Shown here: one piece after another, positions 28,169 to 37,776 of the stretch | Numbering within the stretch: position 1 is the first letter of the stretch | Layout: each line of letters opens with the position of its first letter | DNA from: CAVUCH01 sp963763095 | GTDB lineage: Bacteria; Acidobacteriota; Vicinamibacteria; Vicinamibacterales; JAENWD01 | Length of the DNA stretch: 64,000 nucleotides | Direction of reading: 5' to 3' | Assembly: GCA_963763095.1 (NCBI GenBank) | Contig: CAVXNR010000009.1 | Coordinates: 124,001-188,000, forward strand | Program-made: the position numbers and the translations under genes | Notes under the pieces: model-generated | The model's database searches: none | Told to the model about the DNA's origin: nothing | The model's input: only the letters and a program-made list of their open reading frames with translations

Positions 28169-29428
28169 TCAGGTCAGCTTGGTCACCCGCCCACCGATTG
28201 CCTGCAGCCGTTCAACCAGCCGGCTGTAACCGCGCTCCACGGTCTCGAGCGGTGCGACACGGCTCTCGCCTTCTGCCGCCAGCGCCGCCGCGATGAGCGA
28301 CATGCCCGACCGCAGGTCACGGCTGTCGAGCGTCCGCCCATACAGTTTGCGCGGCCCGGTCACGATCATGCGATGCGGGTCGCAGAGGAACAGGTCCCCG
28401 TGCATCCCGCTCAGCTGCTCCAGCGCAAACAGCCGGAGCTCGTACATCCAGTCGTGCACCAGGGTGCGGCCCTCCGCCTGCGTCGCCAACACCGTGACCA
28501 GACTCACGAGATCGCTCGGGAACCCGGGCCACAGGCCCGTGGTGATCCGGCCGGCTGCCTTCAATCTGGACGGCTCGACCCGCAGGAGCCCGTCTTCCAA
28601 CGTGCACTGCACGTTGAGCCGCCGCAGCACCGCCACTGCAACCTCGACGTCTGCGGCACGCGCGCCGATCACGTCGAGTGAGCCGCCGGTGATCGCGGCG
28701 ACGACGGCCCAACTGCCCGCCTCGATGTAGTCGCCGCTGATCGCGTGCGAGGCGGCGCCGAGAGGGGCACCGCCTTCGATGCGGATCCGCGATGTGCCGG
28801 CCCCTTCGATCCCGACGCCCATTGCCCGCAGGAACTCGCACAACTCGACCACGTGCGGCTCGGTTGCCGCGTGGCGGATCTCGGTGAGACCAGGCGCCGC
28901 AGCCGCGGCGAGCAGCGCGGTTTCGGTGGCCGTCACGGACGCCTCGTCCAGGTACATCGATACCGGCCGCAGCCCGTCGGGGGCATGCAGCCCGTGTCCG
29001 GCGGCAACATTCAGGGAGACGGCGCCCATGCCGTGAAGCGCAGCCAGGTGCGTCTTGATGGTGCGGCGGGCCGGAAAATCGCCTCCCGGCGGCGCCAGCA
29101 GTGCGCGCCCGCGCCGCGCCAGCAGCGGGCCGAGCAACAGAACCGAGCCCCGCAACCTTCCCACCAGTACCGGATCCGGTTCGTCTTTCGTCACCGCCGG
29201 ACACCGAACGCGCATCGTCGTCGTGCCTATCCCCTCCACTTCCGCGCCGAGATCCAGCAGCAGACGCGCCATCACCTCGACGTCGGCGATACGGGGCACA
29301 TTGGTCAGCACGCATTCGTGCTCGGTGAGCAGGCAGGCGGCCAGCAGCGGCAGCGCGGCGTTCTTGTTGCCTTCGATCTCGACACGGCCGGACAGGCGGT
29401 GGCCGCCTTCAATCAGCAGGGTGGACAC
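28169..29428 (-). CDS. murA: UDP-N-acetylglucosamine 1-carboxyvinyltransferase with Asp for the fosfomycin-target Cys
   Basis: MurA transfers enolpyruvate from PEP to UDP-GlcNAc, the first committed step of peptidoglycan synthesis. The GTG at 29428 is placed six bases after GGAGG and gives 419 residues. Lys22 in EGNKNAAL is conserved, and GLWPGFPSDL carries the conserved Asp region. The catalytic loop reads PPGGDFPARRTIKTHL, so the usual Cys115 is Asp (residue 117). Cys-to-Asp MurA enzymes are active and insensitive to fosfomycin in other bacteria. It overlaps the murB end by 20 bases. The frame is open upstream to 29557, but that part belongs to murB. Confidence 0.93.
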   Translation of the reverse strand: MSTLLIEGGHRLSGRVEIEGNKNAALPLLAACLLTEHECVLTNVPRIADVEVMARLLLDLGAEVEGIGTTTMRVRCPAVTKDEPDPVLVGRLRGSVLLLGPLLARRGRALLAPPGGDFPARRTIKTHLAALHGMGAVSLNVAAGHGLHAPDGLRPVSMYLDEASVTATETALLAAAAAPGLTEIRHAATEPHVVELCEFLRAMGVGIEGAGTSRIRIEGGAPLGAASHAISGDYIEAGSWAVVAAITGGSLDVIGARAADVEVAVAVLRRLNVQCTLEDGLLRVEPSRLKAAGRITTGLWPGFPSDLVSLVTVLATQAEGRTLVHDWMYELRLFALEQLSGMHGDLFLCDPHRMIVTGPRKLYGRTLDSRDLRSGMSLIAAALAAEGESRVAPLETVERGYSRLVERLQAIGGRVTKLT

Positions 29429-30393
29429 GAGGAACCTCCGATTCGTCGGCGAACTCACCAACGTACGCGATCTCGTCCCGCAGCTCGACCCCGTGTCGGT
29501 GGCGCACGGCCGCGCGGCAGGCCTCGATGAGCGCGCGGATCTCACGCGCGGTGGCACCGCCCTCGTTCACGATGAAATTCGCGTGCGTTGGGGACACGAC
29601 CGCTCGGCCTTCACGTGCGCCCTTCATGCCTGCGCGATCGACAAGGGCGCCGGCCGAGCGCGGTATTCCGTCGGGCAGGGTCTCGCCCGGCGCCGGATTC
29701 TGAAAGATGCACCCGGCGCTCGGGACGTGAAGCGGCTGCGTGCGCTTGCGGTATGCCAGCGACTGGCGCGCCGTTGCACGGAGCGCGGCTGGATCGCCGG
29801 GGCACACGATGAAGCGCGCCGACAGCAGCACCTCGCCCGTGCGCTGGAGCCGGCTGCGATCGTATCCGAAGTCCATTTCAGCCGCGGGTGTGTCCACGAC
29901 ACTGCCGCCGGGCTGCCACAGGCGGACGGACTCGATCAGCCCACTCAACAGATGACCGGCCCAATGGGCGTTGCCATACACGCCGCCGCCGACTGTACCT
30001 GGAGTCCCCGCCCACGCCTCGACCCCGGCCAGTCCGCGGCCGATGGTCCACCGCACGAGCTCGTTGATGGTGACCGCCGAATCGGCACGCACATAACCCG
30101 GCAACTCGAGGCTCACGGCGCCCCCGCGTGGACGGAGCACGAGCCCCCGCACGCCTCCATCGCCTATTAACACGTTCGATCCACCGCCGAGCACCGTGAC
30201 AGGCACGCCGGCATCGCCCGCCATCACGAGCGCGCCGGTCATGTCAGTCACTCGATCGCGGCTCGAAGAGGAGGTCGGCCGGTCCGCCGACCTTGAACGT
30301 GGTGAACGGCGCAAGAGGTACGTGCGTCCGCACGCGTTCGCTGCCGAACGTTGCCGTCAGCAGTCGCGCGAGATCCGCGACAGCATCACGCAT
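29409..30393 (-). CDS. murB: UDP-N-acetylmuramate dehydrogenase, one frameshift
   Basis: MurB reduces UDP-GlcNAc-enolpyruvate to UDP-MurNAc using NADPH and FAD. The N-terminal 50 residues start at ATG 30393 and include PLAPFTTFKVGGPADLLFEPRS, the first FAD-binding block. The rest, in the next frame, has VTVLGGGSNVLIGDGGVRGLV, GTPGTVGGGVYGNAHW, the SAGCIFQNP loop with the catalytic Ser-type residue, and HANFIVNEGGATA. The break near 30247 is one extra base (985-base locus, 327 residues corrected). Its ATG overlaps the pxpC stop by eight bases. Confidence 0.93.
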
Positions 30394-31330
30394 GGCAGCG
30401 CTCCCCGATTGCCGCCAGTTGCGCTTCCATATGCCTCAGCGCCTGGTGCGCATCCTCGGGCGTGCAGGGTTCGAACGCCACCGCGTGTCCCGGCCCCAAC
30501 TGGCCGGCCAGCGGCAAGTCCGCCGCAATCACAACGGCCACCGCGGCGTAGCCGCCCGTCGTCTGCCGGTCGGCCATGAGCAGGATCGGCTCGCCAGAAG
30601 GGGGTACCTGCACGACGCCCATCGTCGTGGGCCCCGTGACCATCAAGGCCGTCGTGCCCGCCGCTGCGATGCCGCCTTCGAGCCGATATCCCATGCGATC
30701 CGATTGGGAGGAGACGCGGAACGAGCCACGCATCAGGGCGGTGAACGCCCGATCCGCCGCTGGTTCCTCCGCCGGCCCGCGCATCGCCCGCAATCGCGTG
30801 ATCCCGTCCCGGGCGGGTCCGACAGCCGCATCCGGCAACTCACGCGCGCCTGGATGCACCTGGGCGGCGGCGTAGTAGAGACGGTCACCGGCGTGAACCG
30901 CGCGCCCCGCAAACCCACCGAAGCCGCCACGCATGTCGGTCGATCGGCTACCGAGCACGACCGGCACGTCGAATCCGCCGGCCACGGCCACGTACGCCCG
31001 AGTCCCGGCCTGGCATTCACCGATATCGATCGTCGTTCCGGCGGCGGCCTCGAGCAGGAGTGGCGATCGCGCGTGCTCACCGTCGATCGTGATCGCGCAC
31101 GGCGCCCCGGTGATCGCCATCCGCGTGCCGACCTCGCATTCGAGCAGCGGGCCGATGATCGTGACCTCGAGGACCGCAGCGCTGTCGGCATTTCCGAGCG
31201 CGATATTGGCGAGGCGATGTGACCACGAGTCCATCGAGCCTGCCACGGGCACGCCTGACGACTGATGGCCCCAGCGGCCGAGATCCTGCACAGTCGTGAG
31301 CAGCCCGCCTCGGTGCACCATCAGGCTCAT
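30386..31330 (-). CDS. pxpC: 5-oxoprolinase subunit C (biotin-dependent carboxyltransferase family)
   Basis: PxpC, with PxpB and PxpA, forms the prokaryotic ATP-dependent 5-oxoprolinase that opens pyroglutamate to glutamate. The 314-residue product has the family start MSLMVHRGGLLTTVQDLGRWGHQSSGVPVAGSMD in part (TTVQDLGRWG; VAGSMD), AYVAVAGGFDVPVVLGSRST, and near the end PTTMGVVQVPPSGEPILLMADRQTTGGY. The ATG at 31330 overlaps the pxpB stop (ATGA), and its own stop overlaps the murB ATG. No pxpA is in the window. The family is also called KipA, so a regulatory role is the alternative. Confidence 0.9.
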   Translation of the reverse strand: MSLMVHRGGLLTTVQDLGRWGHQSSGVPVAGSMDSWSHRLANIALGNADSAAVLEVTIIGPLLECEVGTRMAITGAPCAITIDGEHARSPLLLEAAAGTTIDIGECQAGTRAYVAVAGGFDVPVVLGSRSTDMRGGFGGFAGRAVHAGDRLYYAAAQVHPGARELPDAAVGPARDGITRLRAMRGPAEEPAADRAFTALMRGSFRVSSQSDRMGYRLEGGIAAAGTTALMVTGPTTMGVVQVPPSGEPILLMADRQTTGGYAAVAVVIAADLPLAGQLGPGHAVAFEPCTPEDAHQALRHMEAQLAAIGERCHA

Positions 31331-32016
31331 CGGCTTCGGTCCGCGCGGCGCCTGGCGTCGAACTCGAGCGAGGAGACCGACCGGAACCGGACACGCTGCC
31401 CGGGCGCTAGCAACGCCGGCGGTTCGTTGCGGGAGTCGAACAGCGCGAGCGGTGTGCGGCCGATGATCTGCCACCCGCCGGGGCTATCGAACGAGTACAC
31501 GCCGGTCTGCGGCCCTGCGATGCCGACGGACCCGGCGGCCACCCGCATGCGAGGCGTCTCGCGCCGGGGCATGGCGATGCGCTCATCCACGCTCGCCATG
31601 TAGGGGAACCCGGGCAGAAACCCAAGCATGAACACCCGGTACTCCCGGGACGCGTGTACGTCGATGACATGATGAGGGTCCATCCCTGCCCACGCCGCCA
31701 CGGCGCCGAGATCCGGCCCGAATCGGCCTCCGTAGCAGACAGGGATCTCGATTGGATCCATGCGTCCCTGTTCGGTCCGCGGCGGCGCCGCCGTCACCGC
31801 ATGCGCGACTACCTCCCGCAGTACCGGCACGTCAGTGCGCAACGGATCGAAGTGCACGGCAAATGACCCGTACGCCGGGACCACGTCGCGGACGCCCGGC
31901 ACGCGTGCCTGGCTCACAATCTCCGCTGCCGCAAGCACGTGAATGTTCACCAGCACGTCGATCGTGTGCCCGAGCTCGACGAGCAGCGCGGCATCACCGA
32001 AGCGCGTGATTCGCAT
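31327..32016 (-). CDS. pxpB: 5-oxoprolinase subunit B
   Basis: PxpB (KipI family) partners with PxpC. The 229-residue product starts MRITRFGDAALLVELG and contains PVCYGGRFGPDLGAVAAWAG, FMLGFLPGFPYMASVDERI, the hallmark PRRETPRMRVAAGSVGIAG, and GGWQIIGRTP. The ATG at 32016 matches the family N-terminus; in-frame GTG codons just upstream are alternatives. It lies 41 bases after mpl and overlaps pxpC by four bases, so the pair sits inside the cell-wall operon. Confidence 0.92.
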   Translation of the reverse strand: MRITRFGDAALLVELGHTIDVLVNIHVLAAAEIVSQARVPGVRDVVPAYGSFAVHFDPLRTDVPVLREVVAHAVTAAPPRTEQGRMDPIEIPVCYGGRFGPDLGAVAAWAGMDPHHVIDVHASREYRVFMLGFLPGFPYMASVDERIAMPRRETPRMRVAAGSVGIAGPQTGVYSFDSPGGWQIIGRTPLALFDSRNEPPALLAPGQRVRFRSVSSLEFDARRRADRSR

Positions 32017-32056
32017 GGGCACAGGAGGCACGGCACGCAGGCTATCCGGTCCGACA

Positions 32057-33484
32057 TCAGCTCGGGACGTGCTGCAGGGCCCCGACCAGCTTGCGATGGA
32101 TGCCGCCGAAGCCGCCGTTCGACATGATGAGCACAACATCCCCGTCGTGGTGCTCGCGGGCGATCGTCTCGACGATGGCATCGATCGTGTCGATGTGCCG
32201 CGCCTGGCGCCCCGCCGCGCCGAGATCGGTGACCAGTTGATCGACGGACAGCCGCTGGTCCTCGGGCAGGGTGGATCGGTAGACGCGGGCAAGCACGGTT
32301 TCGTCGGCGCTCGCAAACGCCCGCGCGAAGTCGTCCTGGAACACGCGGCGGCAGGACGATGCGGAGCGCGGCTCGAAGACCGCCCAGACGCGCCGCCCAG
32401 GATGGCCGGCGCGCACCGCGGCAATCGTCTCGGCGACTGCTGTGGGATGGTGCGCGAAATCATCGTAGACGGTGACGCCGTTCACGCGACCCACCACTTC
32501 GAGGCGTCGCTTCACCCCGCGGAACTGGCGCAGTCCTTCCGCGAGGGTGCCCGGCGGGACGCCGAGCGTGCTGCCGATGGCGAGCGCACCGACAGCGTTC
32601 CGGAGGTTGTGCTGCCCCAGCAGCGGCGACTCGAAGGCGCCGACGTACGACCCTCCCCGCTGCAGCTTGAAACGCGTGATCCCGTCGGCGACTTCCACAT
32701 CGTAGCCGCGCCAGTCGGCCCCGGCCGCCAACCCGAATGTTTCGACCGGCGAGACTGCCGCGGCGCGCAGCGCCGCCGCGTCCGGATTGTCGCTGCCGAG
32801 CAGCAGGAGCCCGTTCCTGGGCACCAGATTCGCCAGCCGGCTGAACGCCAGGCGCACGGCATCCAGATCGGCGTAGATGTCCGCGTGGTCGAACTCGATG
32901 TTGTTGACGAGCGCAATGTCGGGCAGGTACTTCAGGAATTTCGCGGTCTTGTCGAAGAAGGCGCTGTCGTACTCGTCGCCCTCGATGACGAACTCGCGCC
33001 CGTGCCCCAGCCGGTAACTCGACCCCTCCTCACCGAAGTTCAGGGCGATGCCGCCGACGAGCACCGTTGGATCGAGCTGCGCGTGCGCGAGCAGCCAGCC
33101 AGCGAGCGAAGCGGTCGTCGTCTTGCCGTGTGTCCCGGCGATGACAATCGAGCGGGCGCCCCAGAGAAACTGCTCGCGAATTGCCTCGGGCAGTGAGCAA
33201 TGCCGGATCTTGCGACCGAGGACCTCCTCGAGCTCGGGGTTGCCACGCGAGATGGCGTTGCCGACCACCACCAGGGAGAGGTCCGAGGTGATGTGCTCGG
33301 CCTTGAAGCCGACGAGCACGGGAATGGCTTCCCGCTCGAGAAACGCATCCATCGGGGGGTAGATACCCTCGTCCGATCCGCGGACGTGGTGCCCGCGCCG
33401 CTTCAGGAGCGCAGCCAGCGTCGCCATCGCGGTGCCGCATATGCCGATGAGGTGTACGTTCACCTTGCCGTGTCCGTTCTCCAT
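32057..33484 (-). CDS. mpl: UDP-N-acetylmuramate:L-Ala-gamma-D-Glu-meso-DAP ligase
   Basis: Mpl joins recycled murein tripeptide to UDP-MurNAc, bypassing the stepwise Mur ligases. The 475-residue product has the Mur-ligase order: N-terminal VHLIGICGTAMATLAALLK, the ATP-binding GTHGKTTTASL (about 117-127), the Mpl-specific EGDEYDSAFFDKTAKFL, VNNIEFDHADIY, LGQHNLRNAVGAL and YDDFAHHPTAVAETI. The EGDEYDSAFFD motif and missing MurC features distinguish it from MurC. It lies between ldcA (10 bases upstream) and pxpB. Confidence 0.95.
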   Translation of the reverse strand: MENGHGKVNVHLIGICGTAMATLAALLKRRGHHVRGSDEGIYPPMDAFLEREAIPVLVGFKAEHITSDLSLVVVGNAISRGNPELEEVLGRKIRHCSLPEAIREQFLWGARSIVIAGTHGKTTTASLAGWLLAHAQLDPTVLVGGIALNFGEEGSSYRLGHGREFVIEGDEYDSAFFDKTAKFLKYLPDIALVNNIEFDHADIYADLDAVRLAFSRLANLVPRNGLLLLGSDNPDAAALRAAAVSPVETFGLAAGADWRGYDVEVADGITRFKLQRGGSYVGAFESPLLGQHNLRNAVGALAIGSTLGVPPGTLAEGLRQFRGVKRRLEVVGRVNGVTVYDDFAHHPTAVAETIAAVRAGHPGRRVWAVFEPRSASSCRRVFQDDFARAFASADETVLARVYRSTLPEDQRLSVDQLVTDLGAAGRQARHIDTIDAIVETIAREHHDGDVVLIMSNGGFGGIHRKLVGALQHVPS

Positions 33485-33494
33485 GAGGCGGTCC

Positions 33495-34458
33495 TCACGC
33501 GACCGCGGCCTCTTCGATGATCACGCGCGAAGTCGGCCCGGCGATGACACGCGCCGCGACGCCGAGTGGCAGCGTCAACGCCGGTCCATCCACATGGCCG
33601 ACGGGAAGGCCGAACACGACGGGGCCCGCAAACGCGCGCAGAACCGCGGCGACCGTCGCCCGAGCCGTGGGCTCGCCGCACGGGTCGTCACACCCCGGGA
33701 ACGTCCCGAGCACGATCGCGGCCGCACGGGAGAGGATACCCGCCAGCTGCAGCTGCGTGAGGAGACGGTCCAGCCGGTACGGCCGCTCGGCGACATCCTC
33801 GATGAACAGCACGCAACCTTCGGGGGGATCGAACGCGAACGGCGTTCCGAGCGATGCGGCAATCTGCGTGAGCGTTCCGCCGAAGATCGGGCCGGCTGCT
33901 TCTCCGGGCACCAGCGCCTCCAGCGCCGGCGCCGGCAGCTCGCCCATTGGATTCGACACCGTGACCGCGCGCAGGAATGTGTCGCGATCGTACCGCTCGG
34001 CGCCGATGGCGAGGCGTCCTTCGAGCATCGGTCCCTGGAAGACCACCTGGCCCAGCTGTCCCAGCCAGATGTGCAGCGACGTGATGTCGCTGAAGCCGAT
34101 GAAAACCTTCGGGTGGTGCCGCGGCAGATCCGGGTCGAGCAGCGGCAGCACGTGCACGCTGCCGTAGCCGCCGCGCACTGCGATGATGCCGTCGATCGAT
34201 GGGTCACGCCAGGCTCGGTCGAGGGCCGCCGCGCGAACGGCCGCGGTGCCAGCCACGTACCAGGTTCGCTCGAAGATGGAAGCATCGTACGAGCGCATCG
34301 AAGCCGAGCGCGGTGAGCTCGGCGACACCCGCGTGAAAGGCGTCCACGTCGAAGGCGCTCGCCGGGGCCACTACGGCAAGGCGGGCGCCGGGACGAAGCG
34401 CAGGTGGCTTCCGGAGCGGGAACCGCCACCGGCCGTGCGCGGCAGAGGGCATGGCCAT
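33495..34458 (-). CDS. ldcA: murein LD-carboxypeptidase (S66 family), one frameshift
   Basis: LdcA removes the terminal D-Ala from recycled murein tetrapeptide in the cytoplasm. The N-terminal part starts at ATG 34458 with ALRPGARLAVVAPASAFD and ELTALGFD. The rest, in the next frame, shows YVAGTAAVRAAALDRAW, IIAVRGGYGSVHVLPLLD with the Ser nucleophile region, FIGFSDITSLHIWLG, and the C-terminal CVLFIEDV and VVFGLPVGHVDGPALTLPLG with the catalytic His. The break near 34291 is one extra base (964-base locus, 320 residues). Its ATG shares one base with the nagZ stop (TGATG). Confidence 0.92.
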
Positions 34459-35552
34459 CAGACGAAGCGGGCAATTTCTTCGGCGATGGCCGCATGCGAC
34501 TCGCGGCCCAGCACCGAACGCCATCCACCCGGCGCGCGCGGCCGCCCCGCACGTATCACGGCGAACCGTTCCTTCATCCGCCGGTGGCGCAGCAGGCTGT
34601 CTTCGATCTGCGACCACGGCAGGCGCTCGTCCTCGACCGCGTGGATCAGTTCCTCGAGCGCGGCGAACTGCAACTCCGTCTTGCCGCTGCACACGAGCAC
34701 GCCGTCGCACCCGGCCGCCACCGCCTGCACACAAGCCTCCGGCACCGGCCAGCGCGCGGCAAGCGCCTGCATCTCCATGTCGTCCGTGAAGATGACGCCC
34801 GTGAAATGCAGCTCGTCCCGGAGAATGCCGGTGACGATGCGGCGCGAGAGCGTCGCAGGCCATTCCGGATCCAGCGAGGGCACGAGCATGTGGGCCGTGA
34901 TGATCGATGCAACCTGGGCTTCGATTGCCGCTTCGAACGGCCGGAACTCGATCGCCCGGAGCCGATCCGGCGGGTGCTCGACGATCGGCAGCTCGTAATG
35001 CGAATCGACTGACGTGTCGCCGTGACCGGGAAAGTGTTTTCCGCAGGCGGCGATCCCACTGTCCTGCAGCTCCGTAATGATCACGCGACCGAGCTCCGAC
35101 ACATCTTCCACCGTATCGGCGAGCGCACGATCGCCGATCGCCGGGTTTTTCGGGTTCGTCAGCACATCCAGCACCGGCGCATAGTCGAGCGTCACACCCA
35201 CCGCAGAGAGCTCCTCGGCAAGCGCTCGCCCAAACCGCCGCGCTAGGTCCACGCTGCCGGAGCGACCCAGGGCGAGCATGGGCGGCCATTCGGTGAACGG
35301 CCGCTTCAGCCGCGCGACACGGCCCCCCTCCTGATCGACCGCCACCCAGGGCGGGAGCTCAGTGCCGAGCGCCTCGATTTGCCCGGCCACTTCCCTGACC
35401 TGATCGGGATCCTCGACGTTCCGCTTGAACAGGATCACGCCGCCAACGGAGAACTCGCGCGCGAGCGCCTTGAGCTCGACCGGGATCTCGGGACCATCGA
35501 AGCCCGCGACGAGCAGCTGGCCGATTTGCTGGCGGAGTGCGAGTGGGGACAT
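34458..35552 (-). CDS. nagZ: beta-N-acetylhexosaminidase, GH3
   Basis: NagZ cleaves GlcNAc from anhydro-muropeptides in the cytoplasm during peptidoglycan recycling. The 364-residue product has the GH3 NagZ motifs: VAVDQEGGRVARLK, LDYAPVLDV, KHFPGHGDTSVDSH (the flexible loop with catalytic Asp-His) and the nucleophile in IFTDDMEM. No signal peptide is seen, consistent with cytoplasmic action. It heads the minus-strand operon nagZ-ldcA-mpl-pxpB-pxpC-murB-murA, facing polX across a 242-base gap. Confidence 0.94.
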   Translation of the reverse strand: MSPLALRQQIGQLLVAGFDGPEIPVELKALAREFSVGGVILFKRNVEDPDQVREVAGQIEALGTELPPWVAVDQEGGRVARLKRPFTEWPPMLALGRSGSVDLARRFGRALAEELSAVGVTLDYAPVLDVLTNPKNPAIGDRALADTVEDVSELGRVIITELQDSGIAACGKHFPGHGDTSVDSHYELPIVEHPPDRLRAIEFRPFEAAIEAQVASIITAHMLVPSLDPEWPATLSRRIVTGILRDELHFTGVIFTDDMEMQALAARWPVPEACVQAVAAGCDGVLVCSGKTELQFAALEELIHAVEDERLPWSQIEDSLLRHRRMKERFAVIRAGRPRAPGGWRSVLGRESHAAIAEEIARFV

Positions 35553-35794
35553 GTGATGAGCGCGCCGTGGCGAGCGCAGCGACGAGCCATTATAGCGGGG
35601 CTTGCGAAAGTCTCAGACGAGTGAGGCTAAGGGCTAAAGGCCAAGGGCTTGAGAAGAATGCCGCGAAGACGATCGACCTCCGGGGACCCGAGAGTTACGC
35701 GCGATGGATGCACGCCGGCGTCCCCGCGGAACTGGCCGAGCGACTTCGTATAATGCAGCCGTGCCGCACACCGTCAAGGGTAGGGGCCCGCACC

Positions 35795-37537
35795 GTGGAT
35801 AACCTCGCGATCGCGCGCCTCCTCGGGGAGATTGCGGACCTGCTCGAGATCAAGGCGGAGAACCCGTTCAAAATCCGGGCGTACCGTAACGCATCCGACA
35901 GCGTGGCCGCCGCGGCCGAGCGTCTGGCCGACCTGGATGACGCCCGCCTGCTGCAGATCCCCGGCATCGGCCGCGACCTCGCGAAGAAGGTCCGGGAGAT
36001 CGCCGAAACCGGCGGAGCGGGGTACCACCGGGAGCTGCTCGCCGAGTTCCCGCCAACCCTCCTCGATCTGATGCGGCTGCAGGGGGTCGGCCCGCGGACC
36101 GTACGCCAGCTGCACGCGGAGCTGGGAATCAACACGCTCGACGATCTCGAAGCCGCGTTGCAAGACGGCCGCATCCGGCAGATCCGCGGAATGGGCGCCC
36201 GCAAACAGGAGGCGATGCTCAAGGCGCTGGCCGATCACCGGCGCCATGCCGGCCGCCACTTGATGACCGACACCGCCGAAACAGCGGCCGCCCTCCTGGC
36301 CTTGCTGCGAGAACAGGAACCCGACGTGCAATTCATCCCGGTCGGGAGCCTCCGGCGCGGCTGCGAAACGTGCGGCGATCTCGACGTGCTCGCGATCGGC
36401 GCCCCGACCGCCGTCATGGACCGATTCACGACCTACGGGCTCGTCGAGCGCGTGCTCGGCCGGGGCGAGACCAAGTCGAGTGTGCTGCTGCGAGGCGGCC
36501 AGCAGGCGGATCTCCGCCTCGTGCCGGCCGCGAGCCGCGGCGCGGCGATGCAGTACTTCACGGGCTCCAAGGCGCACAACATCGCCCTCCGCGACCGCGC
36601 ACTCAAGCTCGGATTCAAGCTGAACGAGTACGGCCTCTTCCGTATGAATGACAACGAGCGCACCGCCGGTGAGACGGAGGAGGGCATCTACGCCGCGCTC
36701 GGCCTGCCGTGGATCCCGCCCGAGCTGCGCGAGGCACACGGTGAGCTCGAGGCCGCCGAACAGGGAGCGCTGCCCGCGCTGATCGATCGCCGCGACCTGC
36801 GCGGCGATCTGCACGCGCACACGACCGCTACCGACGGCCGGGACGGCATCGAGGCGATGGCGCGCGCGGCACGGGACGCCGGGCTCGAGTACCTCGCCAT
36901 CACCGACCACAGCCAGGCCCTCGCGATGGCCAATGGCCTCGATGAGCGGCGCGCGCTCGAGCACGCCCGCCGCGTCCGTGAGGTGGGCACACGCCTCGAT
37001 GGCATCGCCCTGCTGGCGGGCATCGAGTGCGACATCCGCGCGGACGGCACGCTCGATCTCGCCCACGACTGCCTCGCAGAACTCGACTACGTCGTCGCCT
37101 CCATCCACTCGTCGTTCGGGCAGAGCGAGGAAGAGATGACCGACCGCCTGCTGCGGGCGATGGAGTGCCCGTGGGTCGACACCGTCGGGCACCCGACAGG
37201 ACGGATTCTGTTGCGGCGCGAGCCGCACAAGGCACGGCTGGACCAGATTGTCGGCGCCGCTGGCCGGTTAGGTGTGGCACTCGAGATCAACTGCCAGGTG
37301 GATCGGCTCGATCTCAGCGATGTCAACGCACGGCATGCGCGCGAGCGGGGTGTGAAGCTGGTCATCGCCAGCGATGCTCACTCCACCCGCGCGTTCAGCA
37401 CTCTGGCGTGGGGCGTGACCGTGGCACGCCGCGCCTGGGCGACATCGGCCGACGTCCTCAATACCCAGCCCCTCGCGCTCCTGCAGGCATCCTTGCGGCG
37501 CCACCGGGCACGCGCCATACCCGCCCCCGCCTCATGA
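35795..37537 (+). CDS. polX: DNA polymerase X (Pol beta-like with PHP exonuclease domain)
   Basis: Bacterial PolX fills short gaps in base-excision repair and has a PHP 3'-5' exonuclease. From the GTG at 35795 the product is 580 residues. Two HhH motifs appear (LLQIPGIGRDLAKKV; LMRLQGVGPRTVRQL). The palm has VGSLRRG with metal ligands Asp195 and Asp197 in GDLDVL and Asp239 in ADLRLV. YFTGSKAHNIALRDRAL and EYGLF follow. The PHP domain has GDLHAHTTATDG (His340, His342), ITDHSQ, ASIHSSFG, GHPTGR and SDAHS. ATG 35753 is an alternative start. A TATAAT lies at 35749-35754. Confidence 0.93.
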   Translation: MDNLAIARLLGEIADLLEIKAENPFKIRAYRNASDSVAAAAERLADLDDARLLQIPGIGRDLAKKVREIAETGGAGYHRELLAEFPPTLLDLMRLQGVGPRTVRQLHAELGINTLDDLEAALQDGRIRQIRGMGARKQEAMLKALADHRRHAGRHLMTDTAETAAALLALLREQEPDVQFIPVGSLRRGCETCGDLDVLAIGAPTAVMDRFTTYGLVERVLGRGETKSSVLLRGGQQADLRLVPAASRGAAMQYFTGSKAHNIALRDRALKLGFKLNEYGLFRMNDNERTAGETEEGIYAALGLPWIPPELREAHGELEAAEQGALPALIDRRDLRGDLHAHTTATDGRDGIEAMARAARDAGLEYLAITDHSQALAMANGLDERRALEHARRVREVGTRLDGIALLAGIECDIRADGTLDLAHDCLAELDYVVASIHSSFGQSEEEMTDRLLRAMECPWVDTVGHPTGRILLRREPHKARLDQIVGAAGRLGVALEINCQVDRLDLSDVNARHARERGVKLVIASDAHSTRAFSTLAWGVTVARRAWATSADVLNTQPLALLQASLRRHRARAIPAPAS

Positions 37538-37776
37538 AGTTCCTGCCGATGGTCGATCGGCTCGGCGAGATCCGCCGGCTGTACTTCGCCACGACTCGCG
37601 CGACCATCCAGGCGGATTTCGAGAAGGCGCTGGAGCTGTTGAAGGGCATGGAGAGCGAAGAGGAACGGTCCCGCGCCACCGTCTTCATGCACGGGCTCGC
37701 GCAGATGAAGGCGGACTGGGGGCGCGGCGGGCCAGGAAAGGCGAAGCGATCGAGAAAGAATGCCGGTGGCCAATAG
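37534..37776 (+). CDS. small conserved hypothetical protein
   Basis: Function not recognised. The 80-residue product starts at an ATG overlapping the polX stop (ATGA), so it is probably translated with polX. It has a helical, charged body (YFATTRATIQADFEKALELLKGM) and a Lys/Arg-rich C-terminus that could bind nucleic acid. No signal or membrane segment. Confidence 0.7.
   Translation: MKFLPMVDRLGEIRRLYFATTRATIQADFEKALELLKGMESEEERSRATVFMHGLAQMKADWGRGGPGKAKRSRKNAGGQ

Noticed and set aside
35749..35754. TATAAT before polX
   Set aside because: A perfect -10 hexamer, but no -35 and no TG extension, and an in-frame ATG begins inside it; too little to call a promoter.
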